NCBI GenBank assembly: GCA_026388275.1
Contig: JAPLKB010000030.1
Span: forward strand, 18,371 to 82,370
Length of the DNA stretch: 64,000 nucleotides
DNA from: Pseudomonadota bacterium
GTDB taxonomy: Bacteria; Desulfobacterota; Syntrophorhabdia; Syntrophorhabdales; Syntrophorhabdaceae
Reading direction: 5' to 3'
The first letter of the stretch is position 1. Each line of letters begins with the position of its first letter. Shown in pieces: positions 26,977 to 36,905 of this stretch. The notes beneath the pieces are model-generated. The model saw nothing but the letters and a program-made list of their open reading frames with translations, was not told the DNA's origin and did no database searches. The position numbers were made by a program, and so were the translations under genes.

Positions 26977-27735
26977 CTACGTCAAATCCTCGGTAAATCT
27001 CTCCCGGAGAAACTCGTAGATTTTGTTTCCAATAGACAGACCGAGGTCAATGAACTCCGGTCCAAAAACTCTGCCAATATGGGATAGAAATGTGTCTTTA
27101 ATACGTGATATTCCCTCCATCCCCTCCAGAAACTGCGGAATAATAGCGGCGATTGACACCCGGGAAAATCGGAGCATTTCCCAAAGCGTCACTATGAAAT
27201 TGTCCGGTCCCCATCGGAACTTGTCCGCATCATACAACGTATCGCTGAGAAGCTTGCCTATTGTGGATGTTATGATCGCGGGCTCAACAAATGCCTCGTG
27301 ATTTGCGATAGCCTGGACAACATACTGCCTGTCCCCCTCTGGTACACCAAGATTATCAAGCAATGAACCGGCAGCGATGGCGCCTGCTTCTGCGTGATTT
27401 TGATCCCCCCGTCGCATGTCGTGGAGAAGGCCGGCAACATGGGCCAGGACAACAACCTTATTTGCATCAGAATCTTCCAGGCCGATCTTTGCCCCTTCTG
27501 CCAGTACAAGGGCTCCTGCTTCTACAGCAACCCTTTCCGCATGATCCAGCCCATGACCGGGGTTCCGGGCGAGGTCCTGTGCAATGATCTTGCGGCAGAT
27601 GGCGACGAGGGGCGACTGCTGATAGATCCTGTGTGATTCGGTAAGTTCCGCAGCACAGGTTTCGTAGAAATGCGGATCCGGAAAAGAAGCGGCGATGTTT
27701 CGCGCAGAGTTCATCATTTCGTCATAGATATCCAC
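26977..27735 (-). CDS. HD-domain phosphohydrolase
   Basis: A protein of about 252 residues with a metal-dependent HD domain: HGLDHAERV, HVAGLLHDMRRGDQNHAEAG and, later, AIANHEAF and LYDADKFRWGPDNF. This spacing of H, HD, H and D is typical of HD hydrolases acting on phosphate or nucleotide compounds. The start is uncertain. GTG at 27735 has GAGAGG eight bases upstream and is used here. TTG at 27786 and ATG at 27717 are alternatives. It is flanked by intergenic sequence on both sides and its substrate cannot be read from sequence. Confidence 0.8.
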   Translation of the reverse strand: MDIYDEMMNSARNIAASFPDPHFYETCAAELTESHRIYQQSPLVAICRKIIAQDLARNPGHGLDHAERVAVEAGALVLAEGAKIGLEDSDANKVVVLAHVAGLLHDMRRGDQNHAEAGAIAAGSLLDNLGVPEGDRQYVVQAIANHEAFVEPAIITSTIGKLLSDTLYDADKFRWGPDNFIVTLWEMLRFSRVSIAAIIPQFLEGMEGISRIKDTFLSHIGRVFGPEFIDLGLSIGNKIYEFLRERFTEDLT

Positions 27736-28025
27736 TCGTTTGTCCTCTCTGGAGCTGAAGCAATTCCAGTATCTCGCTATCTGCAAACTCTTAACGATAT
27801 TGAGTGTTCGGCTCAGATTGTTGCTCCAGTCTCTTCTCTATATATGTCTGCTCTATGTATATCACAATGAAAACTAAATTTACCAATTATTAAAGCCACC
27901 TACGAATGCGCACACTGCGTGGTTTCCCAGAGGCATGGATTACCAGGAGAAAGAGGGGCCATTGCTTCCCAAGGTTATTTCTTTTCTAAAAAACATTCCT
28001 CATCCTGCCGCTCAGAAACCGGGTC

Positions 28026-28559
28026 TTGAATCCATCCCGGCGACCCGAAACTCTCTCGGAAGAAATCGTTACAACAGTTGTAACGATTTCTGAAATCTCT
28101 GCAAAGTCAACAAGGACAGTGCTTAGCACGATATCACTTTTAAAACTGGTTCCTAAAATTCAGGACGTAATTGCCAGTGGAAAACTTCCTGTTTCACAGG
28201 GATATCTCTTTGCCGCTAACCTTGGAAGTCCTGACTTTTTTATCATATTTGATGAAATAATGGAGACGCCTGTAACCTATATTAAATTAGAGAAAATGCT
28301 TACCGCGTATAAAAGAAGAAAACCGGAATCAACAGACCCGAAACCAATACCAATGAAAATAAAAGTTGCAAGCATAGAGGCCGCAAAGACATATTTTGAA
28401 GAAAAGACCGGCATGTACACAAAAAATGATCTTCAAACACTTGCTGAAGAACTTAAGACTTTCCTTGCTTCAATAGAAAAGCAGATTGAGACTGCCCCGG
28501 AGATTGTGCCAATAAAACCGGTGAAACAACCGGGTAAAAAACCTGTTCCGCAGGTGTAA
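28026..28559 (+). pseudogene. 5'-truncated ParB-like gene (copy A)
   Basis: A 177-residue open frame that lacks the ParB N-terminal nuclease-like box and begins in the middle of the helix-turn-helix region (SEISAKSTRTVLSTISLLKL, then KIQDVIASGKLPVSQGYLFAANL). The rest is the HTH support helices and a Lys/Pro-rich C-terminal part. The frame starts at a TTG with no ribosome site, so it is probably a remnant of a larger gene. Two further decayed relatives occur at 53551 and 54407, and all share a palindrome at the same codon positions. Some expression cannot be excluded because the frame is intact. Confidence 0.72.
28061..28091. repeat. Perfect 31-bp palindrome in ParB-like copy A
   Basis: Arms of 15 bp (agaaatcgttacaac and its reverse complement) around a single A at 28076. 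It lies in the codons just before the helix-turn-helix glycine/alanine-Lys-Ser motif of the ParB-like frame. An operator or parS-like site is plausible. Confidence 0.9.
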
Positions 28560-28591
28560 AGATTAATGCGTGCAAGCAGCTTTGCTGTTCC

Positions 28592-28660
28592 TTGAAAGAT
28601 AAGGATTATCAATAGAAATGTGTCTTCATTATTGGTATGGTGATTTATAGCACCTACAAG
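28592..28660 (+). repeat. Conserved 3' flank of ParB-like copy A, repeated after copy C
   Basis: The stretch ttgaaagataaggattat followed by aatagaaatgtgtct, and ending in cacctac, has a close match at 54968-55040 after copy C. The ParB-like gene and its downstream DNA were therefore duplicated as one unit. Confidence 0.75.
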
Positions 28661-28764
28661 TCAATAGCCCCAGGGAATGACGATTACCATTTGAAGTATT
28701 TGCCAGAATTGAATATGATTAACCTAATGAAGAAAAAGTTGAAAGATTAGGAAAGTTCAATAAA

Positions 28765-29814
28765 TTGCATAAACAGCCACTTATATATATCTTTATTTCG
28801 GCTGCCCTCTTTGGAATCAGCCCACCCTTTGCCAAGCTACTTATGAAAAGTATCCCTCCGGTTGCTTTAGCTGGACTTCTCTATTTAGGGGCATTTGTAG
28901 GACTCTCTCTATATTCGATGATTCGGGGAATAGTTTCTACCGAAAAGGCAAGAAGTGCCAACCTAAAAAAGGAAGATTTTCCGTGGTTGTTCGGCGCTAT
29001 ACTTTCAGGCGGAATTATAGCCCCGATATGCCTGATGTTCGGATTAAACCGGATTTCCGGTTTTACCACCTCGTTGTTGCTGAATCTGGAAGGGATTTTT
29101 ACGGCAATCATTGCCGTTATTTTGTTTAAGGAGAACGCAGGAAAGAGATTGTGGCTGGCGTTAATGTGCATGACCGTAGCGGGGGTGTTCTTAACTTGGG
29201 ATTCAAGCCAGGGCAAGTTTAATCTAATCGGGCCCTTTTTGGTCACTCTTTCAATGATATTCTGGGGTATAGATAATAATTTGACCCGAAATATCTCAAC
29301 AAGAAATCCGATACAGATCGCCCGCATTAAGGGATTTGTGTCGGGTTTAGTATCTGTATCACTGGCATATACGTTCGGGATGAACATTAAATGGGATTCA
29401 ACTATTGTTTATGCTCTTTTGCTGGGCTCTTTCAGTTATGGTATCAGCCTTGTGTTTTTTATCAAAGCCCTCGAAGGATTAGGCTCTTTTAGAACAGGTA
29501 TATTTTTCAGTTTGGCCCCTTTTATTGGTGCTGTAGCTTCACTCATATTGCTTCAAGAATGGATCGGTTGGGTAATGTTTCCTGCAATTATACTCACGAT
29601 CGCTGGTGTCTGGCTTATAAGTACTGAAAAGCATTCACATCTGCACTTGCATCAAGAGGAAATTCATACACATTTGCATAATCACAAAGATGTTCATCAT
29701 ATACATGAACATATAGAAACTGTTCATGAGCCACATATACATGAACATAAGCACCTTGAAGAATATCATGTTCATTCCCACTGGCCAGACACACATCATA
29801 GACACGAACACTAA
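28765..29814 (+). CDS. EamA/DMT-family transporter with histidine-rich C-terminal tail
   Basis: A 349-residue carrier with ten membrane helices in two EamA repeats (about 5-140 and 150-290). The last 60 residues hold about 24 histidines in HxH and HxxH patterns with Glu and Asp (HLHLHQEE, HHIHEH, HIHEHKH), ending the protein in the cytoplasm. A tail like this binds Zn, Ni, Co or Cu in other proteins. The start is a TTG at 28765 with AGGAAAG nine bases upstream, and no ATG is available before the first helix. Family substrates range from metabolites to metals. Here a divalent metal is possible but not shown. Confidence 0.85.
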   Translation: MHKQPLIYIFISAALFGISPPFAKLLMKSIPPVALAGLLYLGAFVGLSLYSMIRGIVSTEKARSANLKKEDFPWLFGAILSGGIIAPICLMFGLNRISGFTTSLLLNLEGIFTAIIAVILFKENAGKRLWLALMCMTVAGVFLTWDSSQGKFNLIGPFLVTLSMIFWGIDNNLTRNISTRNPIQIARIKGFVSGLVSVSLAYTFGMNIKWDSTIVYALLLGSFSYGISLVFFIKALEGLGSFRTGIFFSLAPFIGAVASLILLQEWIGWVMFPAIILTIAGVWLISTEKHSHLHLHQEEIHTHLHNHKDVHHIHEHIETVHEPHIHEHKHLEEYHVHSHWPDTHHRHEH

Positions 29815-29921
29815 TCGCCGTCTAATATATCAGAATAAATTTTAAAGATTACTGCATATCATATATTCTAAACAATATTGATGAGTTGTGAATTACAGGA
29901 AGCAGCAGTGCATTTAAAACT

Positions 29922-30056
29922 AAACCACGCAGTATGCATTTCGGGAAGAAAGCAGTGCCTTTGGCGAAAACCACGTAGTATCGAATTCAGAAAGTTGCTT
30001 GTACCTCAGGAAAAAACCACACAGTGTGTATTTCGGAAAGAAATGCCGGTCAGGTG
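29922..30056 (+). repeat. Three tandem units of a 46-bp intergenic repeat
   Basis: The core ccac(g/a) recurs at 29925, 29971 and 30017, exactly 46 bp apart, inside diverged units of the form aaaaccacgcagtgtgcatt + tcggaaagaaagcagtgc. It fills most of the 302-bp gap between two convergent genes. Related units occur at 56066-56160 and 57566-57661. Confidence 0.8.
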
Positions 30057-30116
30057 AAAATTGTATCAATAAAAAACGTGATAGAAAATAAATTAGTTTT
30101 AAAATCACAATCCCAC

Positions 30117-33038
30117 TTATTCTAAACCTTGTCTTTCGTCCAGTACTTCCCGAATCTTCTGCAGGAGGGCATTTGTTGAGACAGGTTTTTGAAGAAAGTT
30201 AAATTTCTTGTCTTCGACGCCTTTATCAATAAAAACATCCCTTGTATAACCGCTTGTAAAAATTACTTTGATATCCGGTTTGATTTTATGTATCTCATTA
30301 TAAGCTTCCCGTCCGTTTTTTTTCGGCATAACAGTATCGAAGATAAGAAGGTCAATCTTGTCGGCCTTCTTAAACTGTTCTATCGCGTCTACTCCGTCCA
30401 ACGCCTCAACGACTGTGTATCCGTATTTAATGAGAATCTCGCTGATGAGGCTTCTAACCGCATTATCATCTTCGGCAACCAGAATTGTTTCGTTGCCCCC
30501 TATAGCAGCCGCAGGTTCATGTTTTTCCTCTTTACCGGCTTTATTTACCACTGGAAGGTAAATACGGAAGGTTGTCCCCATGTTCGGTTCGCTGTATACA
30601 GTAATATAGCCATTATGTTGCTTTACGATTCCATAGACCGTAGAAAGTCCCATGCCTGTTCCTTTCCCAGTTTCTTTGGTAGTAAAGAAGGGATCAAATA
30701 TCCTTTCCTGTGTTGCCTCATCCATGCCCACACCTGTATCTGAAATAGAAAGAAGGGCATATTGGCCGGGGATACCATAACCATGAAAACGCTGGAACTC
30801 ATCATCTAACGATATTGCCTCTGTCTCAATAGTAAAGGTTCCACCCTGTGGCATAGCATCCCTGGCATTGGTGGCAAGATTGAAGAGTATCTGGTCGATC
30901 TGAGTTGTATCAGCCATGATTGTGATGTCTTCGGTGGCTAAGGATGTCTTAATGGCTATATCCTCGGTGACAAGGCGTTTTAGAAGCTTCTCTGTCCCCC
31001 TGATAATACTGTTTAAACTGATCGGCTTAAGACTGATGGCCTGTTGCCTGCTGAAGGTTAAAAGGCTCTGGACAAGGTCCGTTGCTTTATGCGATGCGGA
31101 GAAAATCTGATCTACATATTTTTGTGAGGTTGCATCATTTATATTCATTCTCAGGAGAGCTGCATACCCCATAAGAGCCGTAAGGATGTTATTGAAGTCA
31201 TGGGCAATACCTCCTGCCAATGTACCTATAGCCTCCATCTTCCGGGATTGACGGAGCTGGGTCTCAAGATGTTTGAATTCACTAATGTCTCTGATGCTTT
31301 CTATGGCCCCCACTATTTTGCCGGTCTTGTTAAATAATGGTGAGGCTTTACCGGATAAGAAGGCCCCTTTCCCTTTGTATAACATAGGGGTAAATGCTTC
31401 GGCATACAGCAGGTTACCTTTTTTTATTACTGATTGATATTTTTGCTGCAGTTCACCGGAATCCATAATGACGAGGTCAATTAAAATGGGTCTTTTTTCA
31501 CCATAAAAAGGTATGGCATAAGCATAGTCACCTTTGCCGATGATCTCTTCTTTTTTGACGCCTGTCATTTTCTCACAGGCAAGGTTCCACGCCACCAACT
31601 TCTTTTTATCATCGATTACGAAGGTTGCATCAGGCAGGAATTCGATGATGTCGAAAAGACGCTGATGAGTTAACTGGAGTTCTTCCTCGGCATGTTTGAG
31701 CTCGGTGATATCTATTAGGGAGGCAACACTCTTCTCTGTGCCATGAATAATGTCGATAACAAGATAGATGCTGCGTACCTCTCCGGTCCGCCTGACAAAC
31801 CGGAATTCATACCTCTGCAATGCCTGGTGACGGTTCTCCCTTCGTATTTGGTGCTGGGCAATCATACGATCCAGGTCTTCAGGAAGCACGAACTCGGTCC
31901 AGCTTTTCTTACCCTCGATTTCATTCTTGGCGTATCCGCAAAGACGTTCGAACTCAGCATTGCAAAGACTGATTGTGGTGTCTTTCTCAAGAATAGCGGT
32001 GGCTGCCCCGGTGTTTTCAAACACTGTCCTGTACCGTTGCTCGCTTTCCTGGAGTGCCTCCTCTACAAGACGGCGTTCTTCGCCTTCCCGTATAATGAAC
32101 CAGGCCTTCAGCCCATAGTAAGAAAACAGAATGCCACCCAACAGGAGAAAACTTATGATCATAATAAGTTTGTTCCGGAAACCCTCCAGGGAAGAGAGTA
32201 TTTCGTTTTCAGATGAGGCAACAACAATAGACCAGAAAGTGTTCCCAATGGTAATGGGCATGTATACGGCATGTTTCTTTACAACATCCACCGTCTCAGC
32301 TCGAATCTTATCAAAGGTATATATGGTAGCGCCCTCATGTCCTTTGAGCATCTCCTGAGCCATAGTCAGGATGGAAGGAAAATTCTTGCAGTTCTCGAAG
32401 ACAGAATTCCCTACGTGACCGGGTATGGGACAGAAGAGTTCTGTTCCATACCTGCTTATTACCCAGGCATATCCTGTCTTACCGATCTTTATGGCTTCGA
32501 GATATCTTTTTGCCAGGAATTGAAAATTTATGGCGATGGCAACTGTTCCCTGGTAAATCCCATTTTTAAAAACGGGCATGTGGAGGGCAACGGTGCTATA
32601 CCCCTGAACAGCAAAGAACACATCACTTATGACAGGCTTGTGGGTATTCATAATCTCACGTATATGCTTCTGGTAAGAGATATCTCTGCCCATGACATTT
32701 CGGTCATAGGGGATCGTGTAAATAATTCTACCGTTTGCATCTACACGTGTAACAGCTCTAAGCAGTTCACTGTTTTCCTTATAGAGGTTTTCAATATCAT
32801 CCTTACCAGTTTTATCCATATTTTTGATATGGCTCGATTCAGAGAGTATGGTCAGGATTTTCGTCCAGTTAGTGAAGAAGTCTTCTATCCCCCGGGCTGC
32901 CTGCCTGGCATGAAGCAATTGTTCGGTATTCAGACTCCTGATAGATTCCTGTTTGGCCTTCTCATAAAAAGATGTGAAGAGTAAACCGCAAATGACAATA
33001 AAGAAAGTAAAAACAAGAAGTATATATCTTAAGTTCAT
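30117..33038 (-). CDS. Hybrid sensor histidine kinase: Cache, two PAS, HisKA, HATPase, receiver
   Basis: A 973-residue membrane protein. Helices at about 5-24 and 290-312 frame an extracytoplasmic dCache domain. Then PAS (about 325-445), PAS (455-575), HisKA (phospho-His in GGIAHDFNNILTALMGYAALL, written in part), HATPase (700-815; NARDAM, DTGVGM, GKGTGMGLSTVYGI) and a C-terminal receiver (835-950) with DDNA, the phospho-Asp in LLIFDTVMP and the Lys in FLQKPVS. The start at 33038 follows AAGG by nine bases. A TTG six bases upstream is less likely. No response regulator with an output domain is adjacent, so the receiver probably acts in a phosphorelay. The signal is unknown. Confidence 0.94.
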   Translation of the reverse strand: MNLRYILLVFTFFIVICGLLFTSFYEKAKQESIRSLNTEQLLHARQAARGIEDFFTNWTKILTILSESSHIKNMDKTGKDDIENLYKENSELLRAVTRVDANGRIIYTIPYDRNVMGRDISYQKHIREIMNTHKPVISDVFFAVQGYSTVALHMPVFKNGIYQGTVAIAINFQFLAKRYLEAIKIGKTGYAWVISRYGTELFCPIPGHVGNSVFENCKNFPSILTMAQEMLKGHEGATIYTFDKIRAETVDVVKKHAVYMPITIGNTFWSIVVASSENEILSSLEGFRNKLIMIISFLLLGGILFSYYGLKAWFIIREGEERRLVEEALQESEQRYRTVFENTGAATAILEKDTTISLCNAEFERLCGYAKNEIEGKKSWTEFVLPEDLDRMIAQHQIRRENRHQALQRYEFRFVRRTGEVRSIYLVIDIIHGTEKSVASLIDITELKHAEEELQLTHQRLFDIIEFLPDATFVIDDKKKLVAWNLACEKMTGVKKEEIIGKGDYAYAIPFYGEKRPILIDLVIMDSGELQQKYQSVIKKGNLLYAEAFTPMLYKGKGAFLSGKASPLFNKTGKIVGAIESIRDISEFKHLETQLRQSRKMEAIGTLAGGIAHDFNNILTALMGYAALLRMNINDATSQKYVDQIFSASHKATDLVQSLLTFSRQQAISLKPISLNSIIRGTEKLLKRLVTEDIAIKTSLATEDITIMADTTQIDQILFNLATNARDAMPQGGTFTIETEAISLDDEFQRFHGYGIPGQYALLSISDTGVGMDEATQERIFDPFFTTKETGKGTGMGLSTVYGIVKQHNGYITVYSEPNMGTTFRIYLPVVNKAGKEEKHEPAAAIGGNETILVAEDDNAVRSLISEILIKYGYTVVEALDGVDAIEQFKKADKIDLLIFDTVMPKKNGREAYNEIHKIKPDIKVIFTSGYTRDVFIDKGVEDKKFNFLQKPVSTNALLQKIREVLDERQGLE

Positions 33039-33333
33039 CGTCAATCCTTTCTAATAAATCGACGTCTTCTTGATACTTACACTGGCATAATTAGACATTA
33101 TACATTATATTGTTCTTTCCTCTTATCCTTATCTTTAATTATACATCAAGGGTTATTGATTGCCATTAGAAATATAAAATATTTTAAGAATTATTGATTC
33201 CGAGGATAACAGGAAGACAACCGTATTCCTCAGAGATAGAAAATAAGCTATCAGGCATTTGCACGTTTTATCCGATTATCAACAAATCCAGGCAAGTATC
33301 TATGGAACTTCTGGAATTTTACTATAGTTGAGG

Positions 33334-34044
33334 CTATACTCCGAGGTATGCTTCTGTGACCCTTGCATCGTTTTTGAGCACTGACGATTCACCCTCCATG
33401 ACAATACTCCCGTTTTCAAGAACATAGGTCCTCTGAGAATGTTCCATTGCCATGCGGGCATTCTGTTCAACAAGGATCATGGATATATGTTTTTCTTTAT
33501 TGATAAGCTTTATCAGCGCAAATATTTCTTTAGTAATAATAGGTGAAAGCCCCATAGACGGTTCATCAAGGAGAAGGAGTTTTGGATTGGCCATAAGAGC
33601 CCTGCCCATGGCGAGCATCTGTTGCTCACCGCCTGACAGGGTACCTGCATTTTGTTTTAAACGCTCACCAAGCCTGGGAAAGGTAGTAAGAATAAGCTCG
33701 TACAGTTCTTTTTTTAAGTGTCTGTCTTCAAGTGAATATCCACCGAGTTCAAGGTTCTCCTTTACTGAAAGGTCGGCGAATACCCGTCTTCCCTCCGGCA
33801 CCATTGTAATGCCGCACTTCACAATCTTTTCAGGTTTAAGCCCGCTTATTTCCCGGTCTTCAAATTCAATATTGCCGCCCTGCGGTTTTAGGAGACCGGC
33901 AATAGCTTTCAAAAGGGTAGTCTTTCCGGCGCCGTTTGCACCAATAACCGAGAGGATTTCGCCGGGTATTACTTCTAAAGTCACATTATCAAGAGCTTTG
34001 ATTATGCCATATTTTATTGTGAGATTGTCTATTTTGAGCATCAT
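33334..34044 (-). CDS. livF: Branched-chain amino-acid ABC transporter ATPase LivF
   Basis: A 236-residue ATPase with Walker A GANGAGKTTLLK, signature LSGGEQQMLAMGRAL and Walker B LLLLDEPSMGLSP. LivF-type features GRRVFADLSVKENL and VEQNARMALEH-like (VEQNARMAMEHS) are present. The ATG at 34044 is preferred because the upstream part of the open frame overlaps the end of livG and GGAG precedes this ATG by ten bases. It is the last gene of the livKHMGF set. Confidence 0.95.
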   Translation of the reverse strand: MMLKIDNLTIKYGIIKALDNVTLEVIPGEILSVIGANGAGKTTLLKAIAGLLKPQGGNIEFEDREISGLKPEKIVKCGITMVPEGRRVFADLSVKENLELGGYSLEDRHLKKELYELILTTFPRLGERLKQNAGTLSGGEQQMLAMGRALMANPKLLLLDEPSMGLSPIITKEIFALIKLINKEKHISMILVEQNARMAMEHSQRTYVLENGSIVMEGESSVLKNDARVTEAYLGV

Positions 34045-34051
34045 ATAATCA

Positions 34052-34819
34052 TTACTCCAATGCATCTCCAAGGTATGCCTCAATTACCTTTTTGTCTTTT
34101 TTCACCTCTGAGGGCAAGCCTTCCATAATCTTTTCACCAAAATCCATTACGACTATCCTGTCGGAAATACCCATGACAAGCTTCATCTGGTGCTCTATGA
34201 TAATTATCGAGAGAGAATATTTGTTTTTTATCACATTTATTGTATCCACAAAATCAAGGACTTCTCTTGGGTTCATGCCTGCCCCGGGTTCATCGATTAG
34301 TAATAACCTCGGCCCTGTTGAAAGTGCCCGTGCAAGTTCTAACTTTCTCTGTTCGCCATAAGGCAGGCTGCCGGTAGGGTAGTCTTCCTTGCCGGATAAC
34401 CCGAAAAAGTCAATGAGACCTCTCGCCTTTTCTTCGGCCTTTCCTTCTGCAGCAAAATATTTTTCAGTCCGGAATACAGCAGAAAGCATATTATAACTCT
34501 TTTTGGCAAGTACAGCCGATAGGATGTTCTCAAAAACAGTGAGACCGCTGAATAGCCGCATGTTCTGAAACGTGCGCGACATTCCGAGATGCGACAGTTT
34601 GTATGGTGCGACCCCTGTTATGTCTTTATCATAGAATTTTATTACACCCCCATCGGGACGGTAGAACCCGGTAATAAGATTGAATACTGTGGTTTTACCT
34701 GCGCCATTGGGTCCTATTATGCCGAGCGTCTCACCTTCCCGGATATGAAATGACATATTATCAACAGCCTTAACGCCGCCAAAACTTTTTTCAAGGTTTA
34801 TTACTTCCAATGCTTTCAT
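34052..34819 (-). CDS. livG: Branched-chain amino-acid ABC transporter ATPase LivG
   Basis: A 255-residue ATPase. Walker A is GPNGAGKTTVFNLITG, the signature region reads LPYGEQRKLELARAL, Walker B is LLLIDEPGAGMNP and the switch His is in IIEHQMKLVMGI. The LPYGxQR form and the downstream AGMNPRE are typical of LivG. It follows livM with a 16-bp gap and pairs with LivF. Confidence 0.95.
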   Translation of the reverse strand: MKALEVINLEKSFGGVKAVDNMSFHIREGETLGIIGPNGAGKTTVFNLITGFYRPDGGVIKFYDKDITGVAPYKLSHLGMSRTFQNMRLFSGLTVFENILSAVLAKKSYNMLSAVFRTEKYFAAEGKAEEKARGLIDFFGLSGKEDYPTGSLPYGEQRKLELARALSTGPRLLLIDEPGAGMNPREVLDFVDTINVIKNKYSLSIIIIEHQMKLVMGISDRIVVMDFGEKIMEGLPSEVKKDKKVIEAYLGDALE

Positions 34820-34835
34820 AGTTCAAAATTTCATT

Positions 34836-35768
34836 CTATTTTTTGGCCATCAAACCGTATGGTTTCCACATCATAAGGGCAATAAGCAATACCGGGATTA
34901 CCACCCATCTTAGATCCAACATTTCAACGGGCAGAACAATCCGCAGTCCTTCTATTAATCCCACCCATAAAATGCTTGCATAGATCGTTCCCCTTATACT
35001 TCCCATTCCCCCGATGATAACAATGATGAGAAAATCTATCGATTTGAGTATGTCAAAATTTGACGGATGGAGAAAAGTGTAAAGATGAGCATAAAGGGCG
35101 CCGCCGACACCTGCGAGCATACATCCGTAAGAAAATGCCATGAGTTTTGTTTTTGATGTGTTAATCCCCGCAGAGGTTGCCGCAAGTTCATCGTCCCTGA
35201 TGCATCGCAGGAAGAGTCCGTACCGCGAATATATGAGATTTTTTGTAATTAAGACAATGAATAATGCAGAAAAAAACGTAAGTTCGAGGTTGGTTATTTT
35301 TGATATACCGACAAACCCCCTTGACCCGCCGAGCATCTCTGCAAACCTATCGGAATTATCCAGAAATACCCTGACGAGGGTGCCGAAACCGAGCGTTGCT
35401 ATAGCCAGAAAATCATCCCTCAACCTCAAAATAGGAATTCCGATAAGATAACCGATGCAGCCGGCAACAATACCGCTGATCAGCAATACAGGTAAAAAAG
35501 AGAATACCCCCTCTATTCCGAATATCTTTGCAAGATAAGCGGATGTATAGGCTCCGATACCGTAGAATGCCGCATGACCCAATGAAAACTGGCCTGTATA
35601 TCCATAAATCACATTCAGACCCAGAGCGGCTATAGTCATAATAATGGCAAATAAGGTAATCTGCTGGATGTAAGCTGATATAAAATTATTGGCAAAGAGT
35701 ATCTTAAGCAGGATATAAACGGCAAAAGATATTATTAAAAACTTTCTTGATTCGAGAAAAAACCTCAT
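34836..35768 (-). CDS. livM: Branched-chain amino-acid ABC transporter permease LivM
   Basis: A 310-residue polytopic permease with eight to ten helices and the LivM signature GYTGQFSLGHAAFYGIGAYTSAYL and an EAA-like cytoplasmic loop (RYGLFLRCIRDDELAATSAGIN). It overlaps livH by four bases (ATGA). Confidence 0.95.
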   Translation of the reverse strand: MRFFLESRKFLIISFAVYILLKILFANNFISAYIQQITLFAIIMTIAALGLNVIYGYTGQFSLGHAAFYGIGAYTSAYLAKIFGIEGVFSFLPVLLISGIVAGCIGYLIGIPILRLRDDFLAIATLGFGTLVRVFLDNSDRFAEMLGGSRGFVGISKITNLELTFFSALFIVLITKNLIYSRYGLFLRCIRDDELAATSAGINTSKTKLMAFSYGCMLAGVGGALYAHLYTFLHPSNFDILKSIDFLIIVIIGGMGSIRGTIYASILWVGLIEGLRIVLPVEMLDLRWVVIPVLLIALMMWKPYGLMAKK

Positions 35769-36655
35769 ACCTTCTCAATCCTCTTTCCGAATATCCCGCT
35801 TGGTTTCAAAATGAGAACAAGCAGGAGGATGATGAATATTAAACCATCTCTGAATGTGGATGAAATGAATGCGGAGACAAAGACCTCTAAAAGACCGATT
35901 ATGAATCCTCCGAGCACTGCGCCGTGCACAATGCCTATACCGCCGAGCACTGCTGCTATAAATGATTTTATACCCGGCATGATTCCCATAAAAACATTAA
36001 TCTGAGGATAGGCAATCCCGTAAAGAATACCCCCTAACCCGGCAAGGGATGCACCGACAATAAAAGTGAATGAGATAATCCCGTCAATGCCTATGCCCAT
36101 GAGCGAGGCTACTTCCTGGTCGTATGAGACTGCCCGCATAGCCCTTCCGTATTTTGTCCGATAAACAAGTAAATAAACAAGAAAGAGTGAAATAAATGTA
36201 ATTGAGAATATAAGGAGTTGCACATTTGTAACAGTAAACATGGCAAAATTATAGCTTTCTATTTCAAAGGGCCTGGGAAAACCAATATAATTCGGGGTAA
36301 AAAGAGCGTTTAAACTGAGAAAATACTCAAGAAACAACGATACACCGACAGCAGTGATAAGCAGGGAAATCTTCGGTGCATGTCTGAGCGGCTTATAGGC
36401 TATCTTTTCAATGAGATATCCGGCAAGACCTGTGCTTAGCATTGTAATAATAAAAACAAAATAGATGGGCATACCGAATTTTGTAATAAGGAAATAGGCG
36501 ATGAATGCCCCGAGCATGAAGATATCGCCATGGGCAAAATTAATAAGCCTCAACACCCCGTAAACCATGGTGTAGCCAAGGGCAATAAGGGCATAGACAG
36601 CCCCTAACTGGAGGCCGTTAATTGTCTGTTCAATTATATAACCAAGAAGTTCCAT
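35765..36655 (-). CDS. livH: Branched-chain amino-acid ABC transporter permease LivH
   Basis: A 296-residue permease with about eight helices and the LivH signature LINFAHGDIFMLGAF near residue 38 and the cytoplasmic loop RTKYGRAMRAVSYDQEVASLMGI (written in part). The ATG at 36655 has GGAG seven bases before it. A GTG three bases upstream is possible. It is separated from the livK-like gene by 250 bp that carry an inserted repeat element. Confidence 0.95.
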   Translation of the reverse strand: MELLGYIIEQTINGLQLGAVYALIALGYTMVYGVLRLINFAHGDIFMLGAFIAYFLITKFGMPIYFVFIITMLSTGLAGYLIEKIAYKPLRHAPKISLLITAVGVSLFLEYFLSLNALFTPNYIGFPRPFEIESYNFAMFTVTNVQLLIFSITFISLFLVYLLVYRTKYGRAMRAVSYDQEVASLMGIGIDGIISFTFIVGASLAGLGGILYGIAYPQINVFMGIMPGIKSFIAAVLGGIGIVHGAVLGGFIIGLLEVFVSAFISSTFRDGLIFIILLLVLILKPSGIFGKRIEKV

Positions 36656-36685
36656 CACAGATCTCCGTACAGCCTACTATTATAC

Positions 36686-36860
36686 AGGGGCTCACGTCGC
36701 CCCCTCCACCACGACCCGCTCTGCGGGTGCCCCGGCCGTCGGAGTTTCCCGCACCCGCAAGCGGGTACCCGGCTCACCGTGTGAGCTAAACAAACCCTGT
36801 CGATGTCCGGGGTACTCACGATAGTGGGTCGTGCCTTTGAATTCAACCTGGTATAACTTT
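36686..36860. repeat. GC-rich hairpin repeat between livK and livH
   Basis: The region carries several short hairpins (gacccgctctgcgggt, gcacccgcaagcgggtac, ggctcaccgtgtgagct). The 20-mer ggctcacgtcgccccctcc and the later ctca...gtgtgagct are shared with the element at 47359-47562. This is a dispersed intergenic repeat placed inside the transport operon. Frames through it are considered spurious. Confidence 0.7.
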
Positions 36861-36905
36861 GCCGGTTTGAAAAACCTTACCTCACCGTGCAACATTTTAC
36901 AGCTT

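Noticed and set aside
29922..30056. CRISPR array
   Set aside because: The 46-bp units have no constant repeat plus variable spacer pattern; the whole unit is diverged, and no cas gene is present.
36655..36895. Two short minus-strand frames between livH and livK
   Set aside because: They read through the hairpin repeat shared with 47 kb and have Arg/Gly/Pro-rich products without ribosome sites.
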